DNA of 44,694 nucleotides from Allomuricauda sp. (GTDB lineage Bacteria; Bacteroidota; Bacteroidia; Flavobacteriales; Flavobacteriaceae): NCBI RefSeq assembly GCF_028282265.1, contig NZ_JANQIH010000094.1, positions 1 to 44,694 of the forward strand, read 5' to 3'. Shown piece by piece: positions 18,520 to 27,045 of this stretch (position 1 is its first letter; each line of letters starts with the position of its first letter). The notes under the pieces were generated by a model. It saw only the letters and a program-made list of their open reading frames with translations, ran no database searches and was not told where the DNA came from. The position numbers and the translations under genes were made by a program.

Positions 18520-19143
18520 TCAATCAAAGTATACCTCAGAAGCATCCGATTTGGCCAACCGAAATAGTTGTTCAATCTGAGTTTTTAAAATACGGTCTTC
18601 GGATAAAGGCGGAAGCTTATCCAGCGGAAAAAACTGCGCTCCCAACATATCGAAACCTGGTCGAAGCTCTCCTCCGGTAACTTCACAAAGAAAAATAATC
18701 TTGTAAATGTAGTAAGGTTCGGGAGGATGGGGATGAACCTGTTTATCATAAACCCCCAATAGTCGATTTACCCTGGTTTTGATTCCGGTTTCTTCCCATA
18801 TTTCCTTCACCGCTATTTCAGATGGGGTACTGCCCACATCGGCCCAGCCCCCGGGGATGGTCCATTTGCCGTCAACCCCCTCCTTTGCCATTAGAATCTC
18901 ATCTACCTCGTTCAACACGAAGCCACGGATATCAACCTTGGGCGTGGGATAATCTTCCTGCGGCATAAAAAAATCCTTGATTACGGTAAAGGGGGTGTTT
19001 CCCAAATGGGCTAAAAGCTTCAAGCTTATATCTTGCAATTCTTCATAGCGCTCCTTATCATAGCTCCCTTCAGTATAAATCAATCCTGTATCGGCAATAG
19101 CCTTAAGGCGTTTGACTAAGTTGAGTTGCTTGAGCGCATCCAT
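18520..19143 (-). CDS. NUDIX hydrolase with N-terminal helical domain
   Basis: A 207-aa NUDIX hydrolase expected to cleave a nucleoside diphosphate linked to another group, possibly an ADP-sugar, with Mg2+. Residues 1-60 match the helical NUDIX_N extension ('MDALKQLNLVKRLKAIADTGL'); the Nudix fold runs from about 66 to 190. The Nudix box is 'GWADVGSTPSEIAVKEIWEETGI'-like at residues 99-121, quoted here as its end 'KEIWEETGI'. It departs from the GX5EX7REUXEEXGU consensus at two places, Ser105 for the first Glu and Lys113 for Arg, while metal-binding Glu114, Glu117 and Glu118 remain. The gene lies 6 bp after the ankyrin gene and 7 bp before the nitrilase gene, so it is the middle gene of an operon. 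Confidence 0.9.
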   Translation of the reverse strand: MDALKQLNLVKRLKAIADTGLIYTEGSYDKERYEELQDISLKLLAHLGNTPFTVIKDFFMPQEDYPTPKVDIRGFVLNEVDEILMAKEGVDGKWTIPGGWADVGSTPSEIAVKEIWEETGIKTRVNRLLGVYDKQVHPHPPEPYYIYKIIFLCEVTGGELRPGFDMLGAQFFPLDKLPPLSEDRILKTQIEQLFRLAKSDASEVYFD

Positions 19144-19149
19144 ATGAAG

Positions 19150-19629
19150 TTATGTTTTAGCTTCCAGTATTTGAATCAGTTTCTGGTCATCTTGCTGTTT
19201 GGCATAATCTAAGGCCGTATTTCCCCTAGCATCCCTTACTGAGGCGTCGGCACCATGTTTTACAAGAAGTTCTGCAATTTCCGGTCGGTTAAAGGTGGCT
19301 GCGTAGATGAGACTCGTAGCTCCCATGGAATTGATATGATTGACATTGGCGCCCGATTCAATCAACAGCTTTGCCAGCTCAACATAACCTTTAAAACATA
19401 CCCCCATAAGTGGCGTATTTCCTGAACCGTCCTGCGCATCAACGTCGGCCCCGGCCTTCAAAAAAAACTCCGTGACCTCCTTATGTCCATAGTACGTGGC
19501 CAAAACCAAAGGGGTCGAGCCCCTAGAATCTGTACTGGTCAGTAATTTTTTTTGTTTCTGCACCATTTCTTGTAACTCGGAGAGGTTTCCTTCCCGTATT
19601 GCATTGAAAAAAGATTCAGTTGGTTCCAT
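19150..19629 (-). CDS. Ankyrin-repeat protein
   Basis: A 159-aa protein built almost wholly of ankyrin repeats: about four units of 33 residues, for example 'GNTPLMGVCFKGYVELAKLL' and 'GATSLIYAATFNRPEIAELL', each with the TPL/TSL helix and a 'GADV/GANV' turn. Ankyrin arrays bind other proteins; no catalytic domain is present. The ORF track starts at a TTG 30 bp upstream; the ATG at 19629 ('MEPTESFFNAI') is the better start because it begins the capping helix directly. No signal peptide, so probably cytoplasmic. First gene of an operon with the NUDIX hydrolase (6 bp away) and the nitrilase, whose activity it could modulate, though that is only inference. Confidence 0.88.
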   Translation of the reverse strand: MEPTESFFNAIREGNLSELQEMVQKQKKLLTSTDSRGSTPLVLATYYGHKEVTEFFLKAGADVDAQDGSGNTPLMGVCFKGYVELAKLLIESGANVNHINSMGATSLIYAATFNRPEIAELLVKHGADASVRDARGNTALDYAKQQDDQKLIQILEAKT

Positions 19630-20009
19630 ACTGTTTGAAAGATAAAAAAAGTGCCACAACCTTGTATGGATGTGGCCAAAATATTAGTGATTTTCTTTTC
19701 CGTTAGCTTGTACCTTTTGAATAGGTAAAGGTCTTATTTCCCATCTTATAGGTTAAAGATAATCGATTCGTGGAGGCTTTCTAGGGGCTAATCCATACCC
19801 TTGTTTTATGTCAACATTGGGTTTCTCTATTACGTTGGAGGTTAAAACCAGGGATGTGCTCTCGCATTCCACCCCCAAAATGGCAGATTTGCCCCATTCA
19901 AGTAGCATTTCTCAATCTATCTTTGATACAACTGGATGAAAATATGGGGCAACGGTCCTTTTATGGCGCCTTTAATCGTCTTAAAACTAAATCAGTAAAT
20001 CCTATAACA
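19630..20009. other. 380-bp intergenic region between divergent ankyrin operon and DinB-like gene
   Basis: No open reading frame of credible composition is present; the ORF-track extension of the DinB-like protein to 19854 is a read-through of non-coding sequence before its signal peptide. It holds a weak hairpin GCCACA/TGTGGC (19653-19658 and 19671-19676) near the ankyrin start, an inverted ACCTTT/AAAGGT pair around 19712-19730, and the promoter-like TATCTTTG at 19918. Otherwise I see nothing definite. Confidence 0.5.
19918..19925 (+). promoter_or_regulatory. Candidate -7 promoter box for the DinB-like gene
   Basis: TATCTTTG is an exact match to the Bacteroidetes TAnnTTTG element and lies 84 bp before the start codon on the correct strand. 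The nearest upstream TTG (19889-19891) is about 26 bp away, rather far for a -33 element, so the assignment is moderate. Confidence 0.4.
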
Positions 20010-20624
20010 ATGAAAAAACTCGTTTTACCCTTATTGGCACTTCTACTTTTTAGCTTTAGCACGGACACGGGAAAGCTTACCAATGAGGAACGCACTGTAT
20101 TGATCAAATACCTGTCCGACACCCGAGACCATATGAAGAAAGTCCTTGATGGACTCAACGAGGAGCAATTGAACTTTAAACCCTCCCCTGAGTCTTGGTC
20201 TATTGCTGAATGTACCGAACATTTGGCCATTTCTGAAAACGCATTTGGTGGATTGATACAAAAAGCGGTAGCCGCAGGTCCCAATCCAGCATTAAAAGAT
20301 TCATTGAAATTCAAAGACGAACAGCTTTTCGGCATCATCACCGATCGCTCCAATAAGGTAAAGACCGCAGAACCCTTTGAACCAAGCGGAAAGTTTGGCA
20401 CCCATGAAGATGCGGTCAAAGCTTTTATGGAAAAACGGGCCGAGCATATTGCGTATGTAGAAACCACAGAGGACGATCTTAGAAATCGTTACAGCAACGA
20501 CCTTCCTTTTGGGACGGTGGATGGTTTTCAGGTGGTCATCTTCGCGGCGGGACATACCGAGCGCCACGTCCTTCAAATGAAAGAAGTAATGGCAGATGAA
20601 AACTTTCCGAAAGCAGGGAAGTAA
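20010..20624 (+). CDS. Secreted DinB-superfamily protein
   Basis: A 204-aa protein with a signal peptide ('KKLVLPLLALLLFSFS') and a four-helix-bundle DinB/YfiT-like domain. The three histidines that bind a divalent metal in this superfamily are recognisable: one in 'ECTEHLA' and two in 'GHTERHVLQM'. The proline-rich 'NFKPSPESWSIAE' is a common DinB signature. DinB-like proteins include thiol transferases and many of unknown function; export out of the cytoplasm is the unusual part, though common in Bacteroidetes. The start chosen is the ATG at 20010, because the extension in the ORF track would bury the signal peptide. It has its own promoter-like box and is followed by a terminator, so it is monocistronic. 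Confidence 0.87.
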   Translation: MKKLVLPLLALLLFSFSTDTGKLTNEERTVLIKYLSDTRDHMKKVLDGLNEEQLNFKPSPESWSIAECTEHLAISENAFGGLIQKAVAAGPNPALKDSLKFKDEQLFGIITDRSNKVKTAEPFEPSGKFGTHEDAVKAFMEKRAEHIAYVETTEDDLRNRYSNDLPFGTVDGFQVVIFAAGHTERHVLQMKEVMADENFPKAGK

Positions 20625-20647
20625 AATTGGCTTTAACATTTATTGGC

Positions 20648-20680
20648 AAGCCCTTCCACAATGGAAAGGGCTTTATTTTT
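20648..20680 (+). terminator. Rho-independent terminator after the DinB-like gene
   Basis: AAGCCCTTCCA pairs with TGGAAAGGGCTT (one bulged base) around CAA and is followed by TATTTTTT. It lies 24 bp after the DinB-like stop codon. Confidence 0.85.
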
Positions 20681-20688
20681 TACCTTTA
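20681..20688 (+). promoter_or_regulatory. Candidate -7 box for the SYLF gene
   Basis: TACCTTTA differs from TAnnTTTG by its last base and lies 27 bp upstream of the SYLF start, directly after the preceding terminator. Its placement at the head of a monocistronic gene supports it; no -33 element was confirmed. Confidence 0.35.
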
Positions 20689-20715
20689 TTTCCATTCTCT
20701 TAAAATTCATCATCC

Positions 20716-21246
20716 ATGAAAGCACTAAAGTCGTTGACATTTATCGGAATCCTATTTTTAGCAGTGAGCCTTAATGCCCAATCTAAAAAGGACCGCAAGG
20801 TCATCAACGATGCCAAAAAGGCAAAAAAGACCTTGCTGAAGGCCGATATTGGTTTGGACCGTTTTTTTGAAAACTCGGCGGGTTATGTGCTGTTTCCCAA
20901 CGTAGGGAAGGGCGGTTTTATCATTGGTGGGGCCTCGGGCAATGGGGTGGTGTATGAAAATGGCACAATGATCGGTATGGCAGGACTCAAGAAACTCAAT
21001 GTTGGGCTTCAGGCGGGGGGACAGGCCATTATCGAAGTTATCTTTTTTGAGACCGCTGTGGACCTCGAACGATTTAAGGAAGGGAAATTCCAATTTGCGG
21101 CCGAAGCCTCTGCTGTAGCCATAAAATCGGGTATTGCCGCCAACGCCAAATACAAAGACGGGGTTGCGGTATTTGCCTTGCCCAAGGCCGGGCTTATGGC
21201 CGATGCCTCGGTAGGTGGGCAAAAGTTTAGCTATAAACCCTTTTAG
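20716..21246 (+). CDS. Secreted SYLF (Ysc84-like) lipid-binding domain protein
   Basis: A 176-aa protein with a signal peptide ending 'SLNAQ' and a SYLF/Ysc84 domain over most of the mature chain. Recognisable parts are 'SAGYVLFPNVGKGGFIIGGASGNGVVY' near residue 54 (quoted in short: 'FPNVGKGGFIIGGASG') and the later 'FAAEASAVAIKSGIAA'. In eukaryotes SYLF domains bind phosphoinositides; bacterial members are periplasmic or outer-membrane associated and of unclear role. The stop is only 3 bp from the stop of the convergent DUF5689 gene. Confidence 0.88.
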   Translation: MKALKSLTFIGILFLAVSLNAQSKKDRKVINDAKKAKKTLLKADIGLDRFFENSAGYVLFPNVGKGGFIIGGASGNGVVYENGTMIGMAGLKKLNVGLQAGGQAIIEVIFFETAVDLERFKEGKFQFAAEASAVAIKSGIAANAKYKDGVAVFALPKAGLMADASVGGQKFSYKPF

Positions 21247-21249
21247 TTT

Positions 21250-22605
21250 TTAATCTCGAACCCCGGGAGTAAAATCTTGTGGGGCATTTTGGGGCAATTG
21301 GGTTGTTCCAGCATCTCCAGTATCATTAAAAATCTCCCACTCAGAGAAGGTATATGTAGGATTTCCATGAACAACTTCTGACCTTCTTACCGCTCTCCCG
21401 TCTTCAAACTCGTGGTTGGTACCAGAACCGTCTTCACCGATTACTCCAAAAACATCAATTATATTGCCAAAGGGGTCTACCAATTCCAGATTATCGTCCC
21501 CGTTGGAATCTGCCGGACTGTTTGTTGATACCGCAACATCAGGCGGAAAGCCATAGACAAGTTCAAATTCTCCGGCATTGGGTGAAATGATCAATGTTGC
21601 CTTTGCTTCGATAATGTTTCCAGATAAATCAATAGAAGAGCTTATCTCGGTATTTGCATTGGTGTATCGTCTCAACGTCCATTTATTCAAATCAAGAGCA
21701 CTGTCATCTGCGTTGTAGATTTCCACAAACCGTGCCCCGGCATTGTTATCAGGGTCTGCCAATTCAGAAATAAAGATTTTGGTTGATGTAAATTCAGTGA
21801 TAATCTCCGGACAACGTTCATCAATAAGTTGCAAATCCTTTAAATCGCGAATGGCTATCATTACATCGCCCCCCTCCTTTAAAAGTACTCCGGTTACATC
21901 ACCATTTCCTTCAGGAAGTATTTCAGATTGAAACGAAGAAAATCCACTATTAAGCAGTATCACTTGGTTTTCTTCGCAATCTTGAAGTGTTCTTTGGGTT
22001 TCTTCAGCTTCAATGGCAAATGTTTCTCCAAGTTCATCGTCGATTATCTCTAAGTTTTCAAGTCTTACCAATGTACTAGTTTTCATCTCTTCCAATAATG
22101 GAATTGTAGTCAAGGTTTCGGACGCAACAGTGGTTTGGTCACAAGCCAAAAAAATATGCTCTTGGATTTTCAAGGCCGGCAATCTCCCCACAGAAAGATT
22201 TCCAAAAGAAGAAAATGTGCCTCCCAGCTTGTAGACACCTTTACTTTGCCCTAAATAGAGGCCTTTCAGTTTAATGAAGATTTTGCTTCCTACTGGAAAG
22301 AACAAATGAGTTTCTCTTTGGTCGATTTCAATCTGAAGGCCTTCAGTAGGATTCACCGGTTCGTTTTGAAAGTGGAGAATGCTAAAAAAATTACCTTCAG
22401 AGTCTGAGGAAACCACATATCCCTGTATAACCCAATCCTCTTGAATTTTAATAGTAGAATCAGAATATAGTGCTTTAACCTCTTCAAAACTTATGTTAGC
22501 TTCCAACTGGTTGATGCAGTCTTGTTTAGGTGCGCTGAATTCCTTGTCCGCAACACAGGAAGTTAAAAGAACCACCATCTCCAAAATTGTAATCATTCTT
22601 TTCAT
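21250..22605 (-). CDS. DUF5689 plus lamin-tail-domain lipoprotein
   Basis: A 451-aa lipoprotein (lipobox 'LLTSC', Cys17). Residues ~35-260 match the DUF5689 OB-like module of Bacteroidetes, with 'IQEDWVIQGYVVSSDSEGNFF' near the front (in short 'VIQGYVVSSDSEGNFF') and 'STLVRLENLEII' further on. Residues ~270-400 form a lamin-tail domain: 'IFISELADPDNNAGARFVEI' then 'LDLNKWTLRRYT' and 'ATLIISPNAGEF'. Lamin-tail domains are frequent in secreted bacterial nucleases and surface proteins. The gene lies 24 bp downstream of a TonB-dependent receptor on the same strand and likely encodes its surface-exposed partner lipoprotein, as SusD does for SusC, although it is not SusD-like. The divergent EEP nuclease completes the locus. 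Confidence 0.85.
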   Translation of the reverse strand: MKRMITILEMVVLLTSCVADKEFSAPKQDCINQLEANISFEEVKALYSDSTIKIQEDWVIQGYVVSSDSEGNFFSILHFQNEPVNPTEGLQIEIDQRETHLFFPVGSKIFIKLKGLYLGQSKGVYKLGGTFSSFGNLSVGRLPALKIQEHIFLACDQTTVASETLTTIPLLEEMKTSTLVRLENLEIIDDELGETFAIEAEETQRTLQDCEENQVILLNSGFSSFQSEILPEGNGDVTGVLLKEGGDVMIAIRDLKDLQLIDERCPEIITEFTSTKIFISELADPDNNAGARFVEIYNADDSALDLNKWTLRRYTNANTEISSSIDLSGNIIEAKATLIISPNAGEFELVYGFPPDVAVSTNSPADSNGDDNLELVDPFGNIIDVFGVIGEDGSGTNHEFEDGRAVRRSEVVHGNPTYTFSEWEIFNDTGDAGTTQLPQNAPQDFTPGVRD

Positions 22606-22629
22606 AATATCCTATTAGTATCCTTATTA

Positions 22630-25371
22630 TCAAAAACTTATAGCCAAGTTCAAAAAATAGGTTCTTCCGAAGCCAGACCAGTACTTTGGTCCAAAGGAAG
22701 GTTGGCCACTGAGCGTTTCCTGCTGTAGTTGACCAAAGTTTCCATTCCGGCTTTGCTCATACCCTCCTGTTCTGAAAACAGAATCAAAAAGATTGTTTAC
22801 ACTCAAGAAAGCACTTATGTATTTTTTGCCCAGAAACCATGATTTTCCACCAGTAATATTCAAGAGATAGATGTCTTCCAATTTTTTTTGTTCTAAAAGA
22901 CGGTTTACACTTTCATCGGTTGCTTCTGCAAATTGCTCCCCAGTATCGGGATCTAGTAAAAAGCTTTGTGTCCTTGTGATCGTAGAAATACCCAAATGAT
23001 TATCTCCCAAATAATTGGCCGATGCACCAACCCACCAATATTTTGGGTCTCTATATTCTATGCCAAGTGCCAATGCGGTTTGGGGGCCCTGGGATAGTCT
23101 TAGGTTTTTGATGTTCGCAACACCTAATTGCACATTTCCTGATGGGGCAATCGATTCTTCTTCAGACCCACTTGGGTCAAAATTGATTTGAACCTCAGGG
23201 TCGCTGGCAAACGTGTAGTTTCCAAAGTTTCCAACTAACGAGACCTTCACCTGGGTTGAGAGTTCATATTCAAGACCCACTTCAACACCTTTGTGAAGCT
23301 TATCCATTTGCGTAATCACTTCTTGAACAAAATCGGAGCCTAGACCAGAATCAACAAAAAAGAAATTGATATCTGTTGTATCCATAAATCGCGTGTAAAA
23401 AAGTGTCAATCTCGCAACAAGGTCGGTCAAACGGACGTTGTAGGTTCCAGTGATGCTTGTAATGGTTTCGGGTAAAATTTCTGGAACCAAATCATTATTT
23501 TCCCTTGGATTCACAAAGAGATTCTGAAGCGTTGGAGGTCTTCCTATTTGAGCGGCATTTATAGCAATCCAGTGCCTCCCTGAAAGAAAATATGAGGCAC
23601 CTCCTTTCAGTCCCATTGTGGAAAAAGATATCTTTTCACTTTCACCCAACGAGGTCTCTGGAAAACGTTCATTTTGAAAAAGTCCGATACGCTGAAAACT
23701 GGAATTTTCTAAACTAATCGCTGTAAATGCAGACAGTTTGTTGAAATTAATTGATGCCTGTGCAAAACCTTTAATTTCTGATGCTTTGATTTGATAGTTG
23801 TAGCCAAACCTGTTACCAATTGTTTTCCTTTCGTCTACCAAGACATCGTTGGCAGTATTCGAGAAAAAGTCAATGTCCTGGTGAAATTCCGCTCCAAGCA
23901 GGTCTTTAATCTGGGCATAGTTTTCAGAGTTCAAATTTTTGGCATGGGCCCCTAATCCAAGGCTAATATTGGGACTCACTAGATATTCAAAAGAACTTGA
24001 AAGTGTGAGTTGTTTGTCACTGGCCACGTCGTCATGAAGCAAGTAGGCGGCCCTACCCCCAAGCTCGGCATTACGGTTCGCTTGGTATAGCTGCTCCCAC
24101 TGAATTTGTGGATTTTCCAGAAATCCTTCTCTTGCCAAAGAGGCATTGGTAAAATCGGCTCCACTGGGATTATTAATATAGTGGCTTGGTAAATAACGAT
24201 AATAAGTCGGGTCTGGGTTTGCAGCATCGTAATACCCCAACCTGCTTCTAGCATTAACCCCAAATTGATAAGCTATACCCGTGGTCCATCTGGTTTTGTC
24301 CGTTTCCAAAAAATAGTTGAACAAGAAGATGGGCTCGAAAATATCCCGCTCTCTTGAATTTCTCAGTTTACCATTTTGTAAACCCCAGTAGGGATTGTAC
24401 CGGTTCCCTACCAACTCATAAACCTCTTCTGTAACAGCTGCGGAACGTCCCCTTCGGTTTTTAGCTAGAATGGCTGTTAATAGAAATGTATTTTCCTCAT
24501 TAGCCTTGTATTCTAAACTACCAAAAAAGGAATACGCGTCGTAAAGAGTGCCCTCTAAAAAACCTTCATTGGCCCATCGTCTTGAAGAAGAGATGGTATA
24601 TGCCAATCCTTTTTCGCCCATACCAGAATTATAGGTGACCATAGCTCTTCCGCGATACGAGCGATTGGAAAAAGAACTTGATAGCCTGAATCCCGGGCGT
24701 AGTCCAGAAGGTCTAGTGTCCATATTGGTATTCCCAAGAATTCCTCCAAATGAGAATGTATTCATCGAAAGCCCTGGAGTGAATTGTTGATTCCTAAGAA
24801 CATCATTAAGTCCGCCCCAATTGTTCCATTGCGCCCTTCCGTCAAAGAATTTGTTCATCTCAAGGCCATTGATCGTGACCTTCCCGTTTCTAGAATCATA
24901 TCCTTTTACTTTGAAAAAGGCTTGCCCAAAATCAAAAGCAGCTCTTCGTAAAAAGATATCCCTACTGGACTGAAGCAAGCCGGAGGAAATGGCGAAGGTT
25001 TCTTCGTCATCGGATAGGTCTCCATCGGTTAGTGTGATAAGATTATCGGTTTTCTCGGAAGAAACATCTTTTTCCAAAAAAACAGTCCCTAAATCAATGG
25101 AGACATTTTCCACCACTATTGGGATTCTTTTTTTTAGATAATCGGTCGCTACTACAGCAAGGACATACTCTCCTTTGGAAGGCATGGATAGCAAGAATTT
25201 TCCAGCTTCGTCGGAATTGGTTTGTATTGAAAGACCCTCAAAACTTATTTGTGCGTTATACAATGGGCGAGAGGTACGGGAATCTGATATTATCCCCGAA
25301 ATGGTAGCAATTTGCTGGCTGTTCGCCGATGAGTGCCAGCAAAACACTACGAGAAAACTTAAGATTCTCAT
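22630..25371 (-). CDS. TonB-dependent receptor with carboxypeptidase-like N-terminal domain
   Basis: A 913-aa outer-membrane receptor. After the signal peptide ('SSANSQQ') comes a CarboxypepD_reg-like beta domain (about residues 22-100, 'TISGIISDSRTSRPLYNAQI'), then an unusual acidic linker, a plug domain with 'FKVKGYDSRNGKVTINGLEM', and a beta-barrel ending in 'TYFLNLAISF'. It is the kind of receptor that imports large or polymeric ligands in Bacteroidetes. It is followed 24 bp later by the DUF5689/lamin-tail lipoprotein and is divergent from a secreted EEP-family nuclease/phosphatase 103 bp away. I infer, without proof, a role in taking up a nucleic-acid- or phosphate-containing ligand. Confidence 0.9.
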   Translation of the reverse strand: MRILSFLVVFCWHSSANSQQIATISGIISDSRTSRPLYNAQISFEGLSIQTNSDEAGKFLLSMPSKGEYVLAVVATDYLKKRIPIVVENVSIDLGTVFLEKDVSSEKTDNLITLTDGDLSDDEETFAISSGLLQSSRDIFLRRAAFDFGQAFFKVKGYDSRNGKVTINGLEMNKFFDGRAQWNNWGGLNDVLRNQQFTPGLSMNTFSFGGILGNTNMDTRPSGLRPGFRLSSSFSNRSYRGRAMVTYNSGMGEKGLAYTISSSRRWANEGFLEGTLYDAYSFFGSLEYKANEENTFLLTAILAKNRRGRSAAVTEEVYELVGNRYNPYWGLQNGKLRNSRERDIFEPIFLFNYFLETDKTRWTTGIAYQFGVNARSRLGYYDAANPDPTYYRYLPSHYINNPSGADFTNASLAREGFLENPQIQWEQLYQANRNAELGGRAAYLLHDDVASDKQLTLSSSFEYLVSPNISLGLGAHAKNLNSENYAQIKDLLGAEFHQDIDFFSNTANDVLVDERKTIGNRFGYNYQIKASEIKGFAQASINFNKLSAFTAISLENSSFQRIGLFQNERFPETSLGESEKISFSTMGLKGGASYFLSGRHWIAINAAQIGRPPTLQNLFVNPRENNDLVPEILPETITSITGTYNVRLTDLVARLTLFYTRFMDTTDINFFFVDSGLGSDFVQEVITQMDKLHKGVEVGLEYELSTQVKVSLVGNFGNYTFASDPEVQINFDPSGSEEESIAPSGNVQLGVANIKNLRLSQGPQTALALGIEYRDPKYWWVGASANYLGDNHLGISTITRTQSFLLDPDTGEQFAEATDESVNRLLEQKKLEDIYLLNITGGKSWFLGKKYISAFLSVNNLFDSVFRTGGYEQSRNGNFGQLQQETLSGQPSFGPKYWSGFGRTYFLNLAISF

Positions 25372-25474
25372 AGACTAAGCGTAGGTTATTAAGTTATGAT
25401 TGGGATTATGACCGGCGCAAGGAATGGGAAAAATAAGTAATCTTGTTTACTTTCGAAACCTAAATCTTACTATA

Positions 25475-26509
25475 ATGCGTTTTTGTTACCTACTCCTTCT
25501 ATTGTCCCTTAATTGCTATGGACAAAACTCCCAATCCTATAAAATCAGAACCATCGCATTTTATAATTTGGAAAATCTATTCGATGTAAAAAACGACTCG
25601 TTGACCTTTGACGACGAAAGAACTCCAGAGGGTAAATACCACTGGACTAAGCAACGCTATAATCATAAAATAAATCAGGCCTCTCAGGTAATTTCAAAAA
25701 TAGGTGAAGAGACCACACAAACCTCTCCCGATATCATTGGTCTTTGTGAAATCGAAAACAAAAGCGTTTTGGAAGATTTGATAAGTCATCCCAAATTGGC
25801 GGATAAGGGTTACAGGATTATCCATGAAGATTCTCCCGACTCAAGAGGTATTGACGTAGCGTTAATTTACAAGAACAATTCATATGTACCCATTTCATTC
25901 CAAAGTAGGCGTCTATTGTTATTTGATGATGAAGGAGAGCGGGAATACACTCGAGATCAACTAGTCGTAAGCGGTTATATGGATGGTGAAACATTCCATT
26001 TCATAGTAAATCATTGGCCCTCACGAAGGGGAGGGGAAAGCACTAGCAAACCCAAAAGAATGCGAGCCGCTTTATTGAACAAGCGAATTATTGATTCGAT
26101 TGCTGAGTTGGATGAGAATGCAAAAATCATAAGTATGGGCGACCTGAACGACGACCCGATTGACGATAGCTTGAAAAAAGTGCTGAAAACGAAAGGAAAA
26201 GTTAATGAACAAGATAGTTTGAGCCTTTTTAACCCTATGGAAAAACTATTCAAAAAGGGGCTTGGTTCCTTGGCCTACCGCGATAAATGGAACCTGTTTG
26301 ATCAGTTCTTCCTTACAGCAAACTTGGTATTCCCCCAGAAGGGCACCTACCGTTTTTGGAAGTCATCGATTTTCGCTCCTTCGTTTATAAGAGTACAGCG
26401 TGGAAGATACAAAGGGTATCCACTAAGAACTTATTCAGGTGGTAACTACACTGGTGGATTTAGCGACCATTTTCCGGTATATCTTTTTTTGATCAAGCCC
26501 ACCCAATAG
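25475..26509 (+). CDS. Secreted endonuclease/exonuclease/phosphatase (EEP) family protein
   Basis: A 344-aa EEP-superfamily hydrolase with a signal peptide ending 'LNCYGQ'. The metallo-phosphodiesterase residues are intact: Asn31 in 'FYNLENLFD', Glu92 in 'CEIENK', an 'RGIDVALIY' strand, 'VNHWPSR', the catalytic 'GDLNDDP' and the final 'SDHFPVYLF'. Enzymes of this type cleave phosphodiester bonds in DNA or RNA, or phosphate from small molecules. The ORF track begins 17 codons earlier with MGKISN, which would put hydrophilic residues in front of the signal peptide; the ATG at 25475 ('MRFCYLLLLL') is used. A TACTTTCG box at 25448-25455 is a possible -7 element. Divergent from the TonB-dependent receptor gene. 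Confidence 0.9.
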   Translation: MRFCYLLLLLSLNCYGQNSQSYKIRTIAFYNLENLFDVKNDSLTFDDERTPEGKYHWTKQRYNHKINQASQVISKIGEETTQTSPDIIGLCEIENKSVLEDLISHPKLADKGYRIIHEDSPDSRGIDVALIYKNNSYVPISFQSRRLLLFDDEGEREYTRDQLVVSGYMDGETFHFIVNHWPSRRGGESTSKPKRMRAALLNKRIIDSIAELDENAKIISMGDLNDDPIDDSLKKVLKTKGKVNEQDSLSLFNPMEKLFKKGLGSLAYRDKWNLFDQFFLTANLVFPQKGTYRFWKSSIFAPSFIRVQRGRYKGYPLRTYSGGNYTGGFSDHFPVYLFLIKPTQ

Positions 26510-26567
26510 CAACAATTTGGCAAAGCAACCCTTGTTAACAATTGCTATCTTTTTAGAAACTTTTGTT

Positions 26568-27038
26568 GTGAAAAAATTCACTGCCCTCCTAGCTTTGGTT
26601 CTTCTACTTGTCTCTTGCAATGGGGACGATTGTGATGACTTCGTACCGGACATACTAACGCAGTTTTTATATATCGAGTTGGTCGATGCCAATGGTGCCA
26701 ATCTTATTGAAAATGGCACCTACGCCATCACCAATATATTTACTGAAAGGAATGGGAACCGGTTTCCTGCTGTGGTCTTCACCGATAATGAAACGTTTAT
26801 AGCTCCAGAGCAGCGGTATAAAATTGAAATAGGTGTTGTAGGAAATACCGGAAGCAACAATACTTGGACCATTGAACTCAGCGACAGCGAAACCGATACG
26901 TTACAGTTAAACTTGGCCATCGAAAGCCGAGACTGCAATGGAACCTTTTATCAGATCAGGGAAGCCCAATACAATGACACCTCGGTCAATGTTGAGGAAT
27001 TGGGTCAAAATCTGTTTGAAATAAGGGTTGTAAAATAA
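26568..27038 (+). CDS. Small lipoprotein of unknown function
   Basis: A 156-aa lipoprotein (lipobox 'LLLVSC', Cys17) with a beta-rich mature domain and an Asp/Asn-rich N-terminus ('NGDDCDDFVPD'). The start used is the GTG at 26568 ('MKKFTALLAL'), because the ORF-track TTG start 51 bp upstream would add an unrelated hydrophobic stretch. A TATCTTTT sequence just upstream could be the -7 element, leaving a short leader. It follows the EEP gene by 58 bp and might be cotranscribed with it. No domain recognised. Its stop is 7 bp from the stop of the convergent membrane-protein gene. Confidence 0.72.
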   Translation: MKKFTALLALVLLLVSCNGDDCDDFVPDILTQFLYIELVDANGANLIENGTYAITNIFTERNGNRFPAVVFTDNETFIAPEQRYKIEIGVVGNTGSNNTWTIELSDSETDTLQLNLAIESRDCNGTFYQIREAQYNDTSVNVEELGQNLFEIRVVK

Positions 27039-27045
27039 CTACAGA

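Noticed and set aside
19653-19676. Hairpin GCCACA/TGTGGC upstream of the ankyrin gene
   Set aside because: Six pairs only, with a 12-nt loop and no U-run or nearby element; likely chance.
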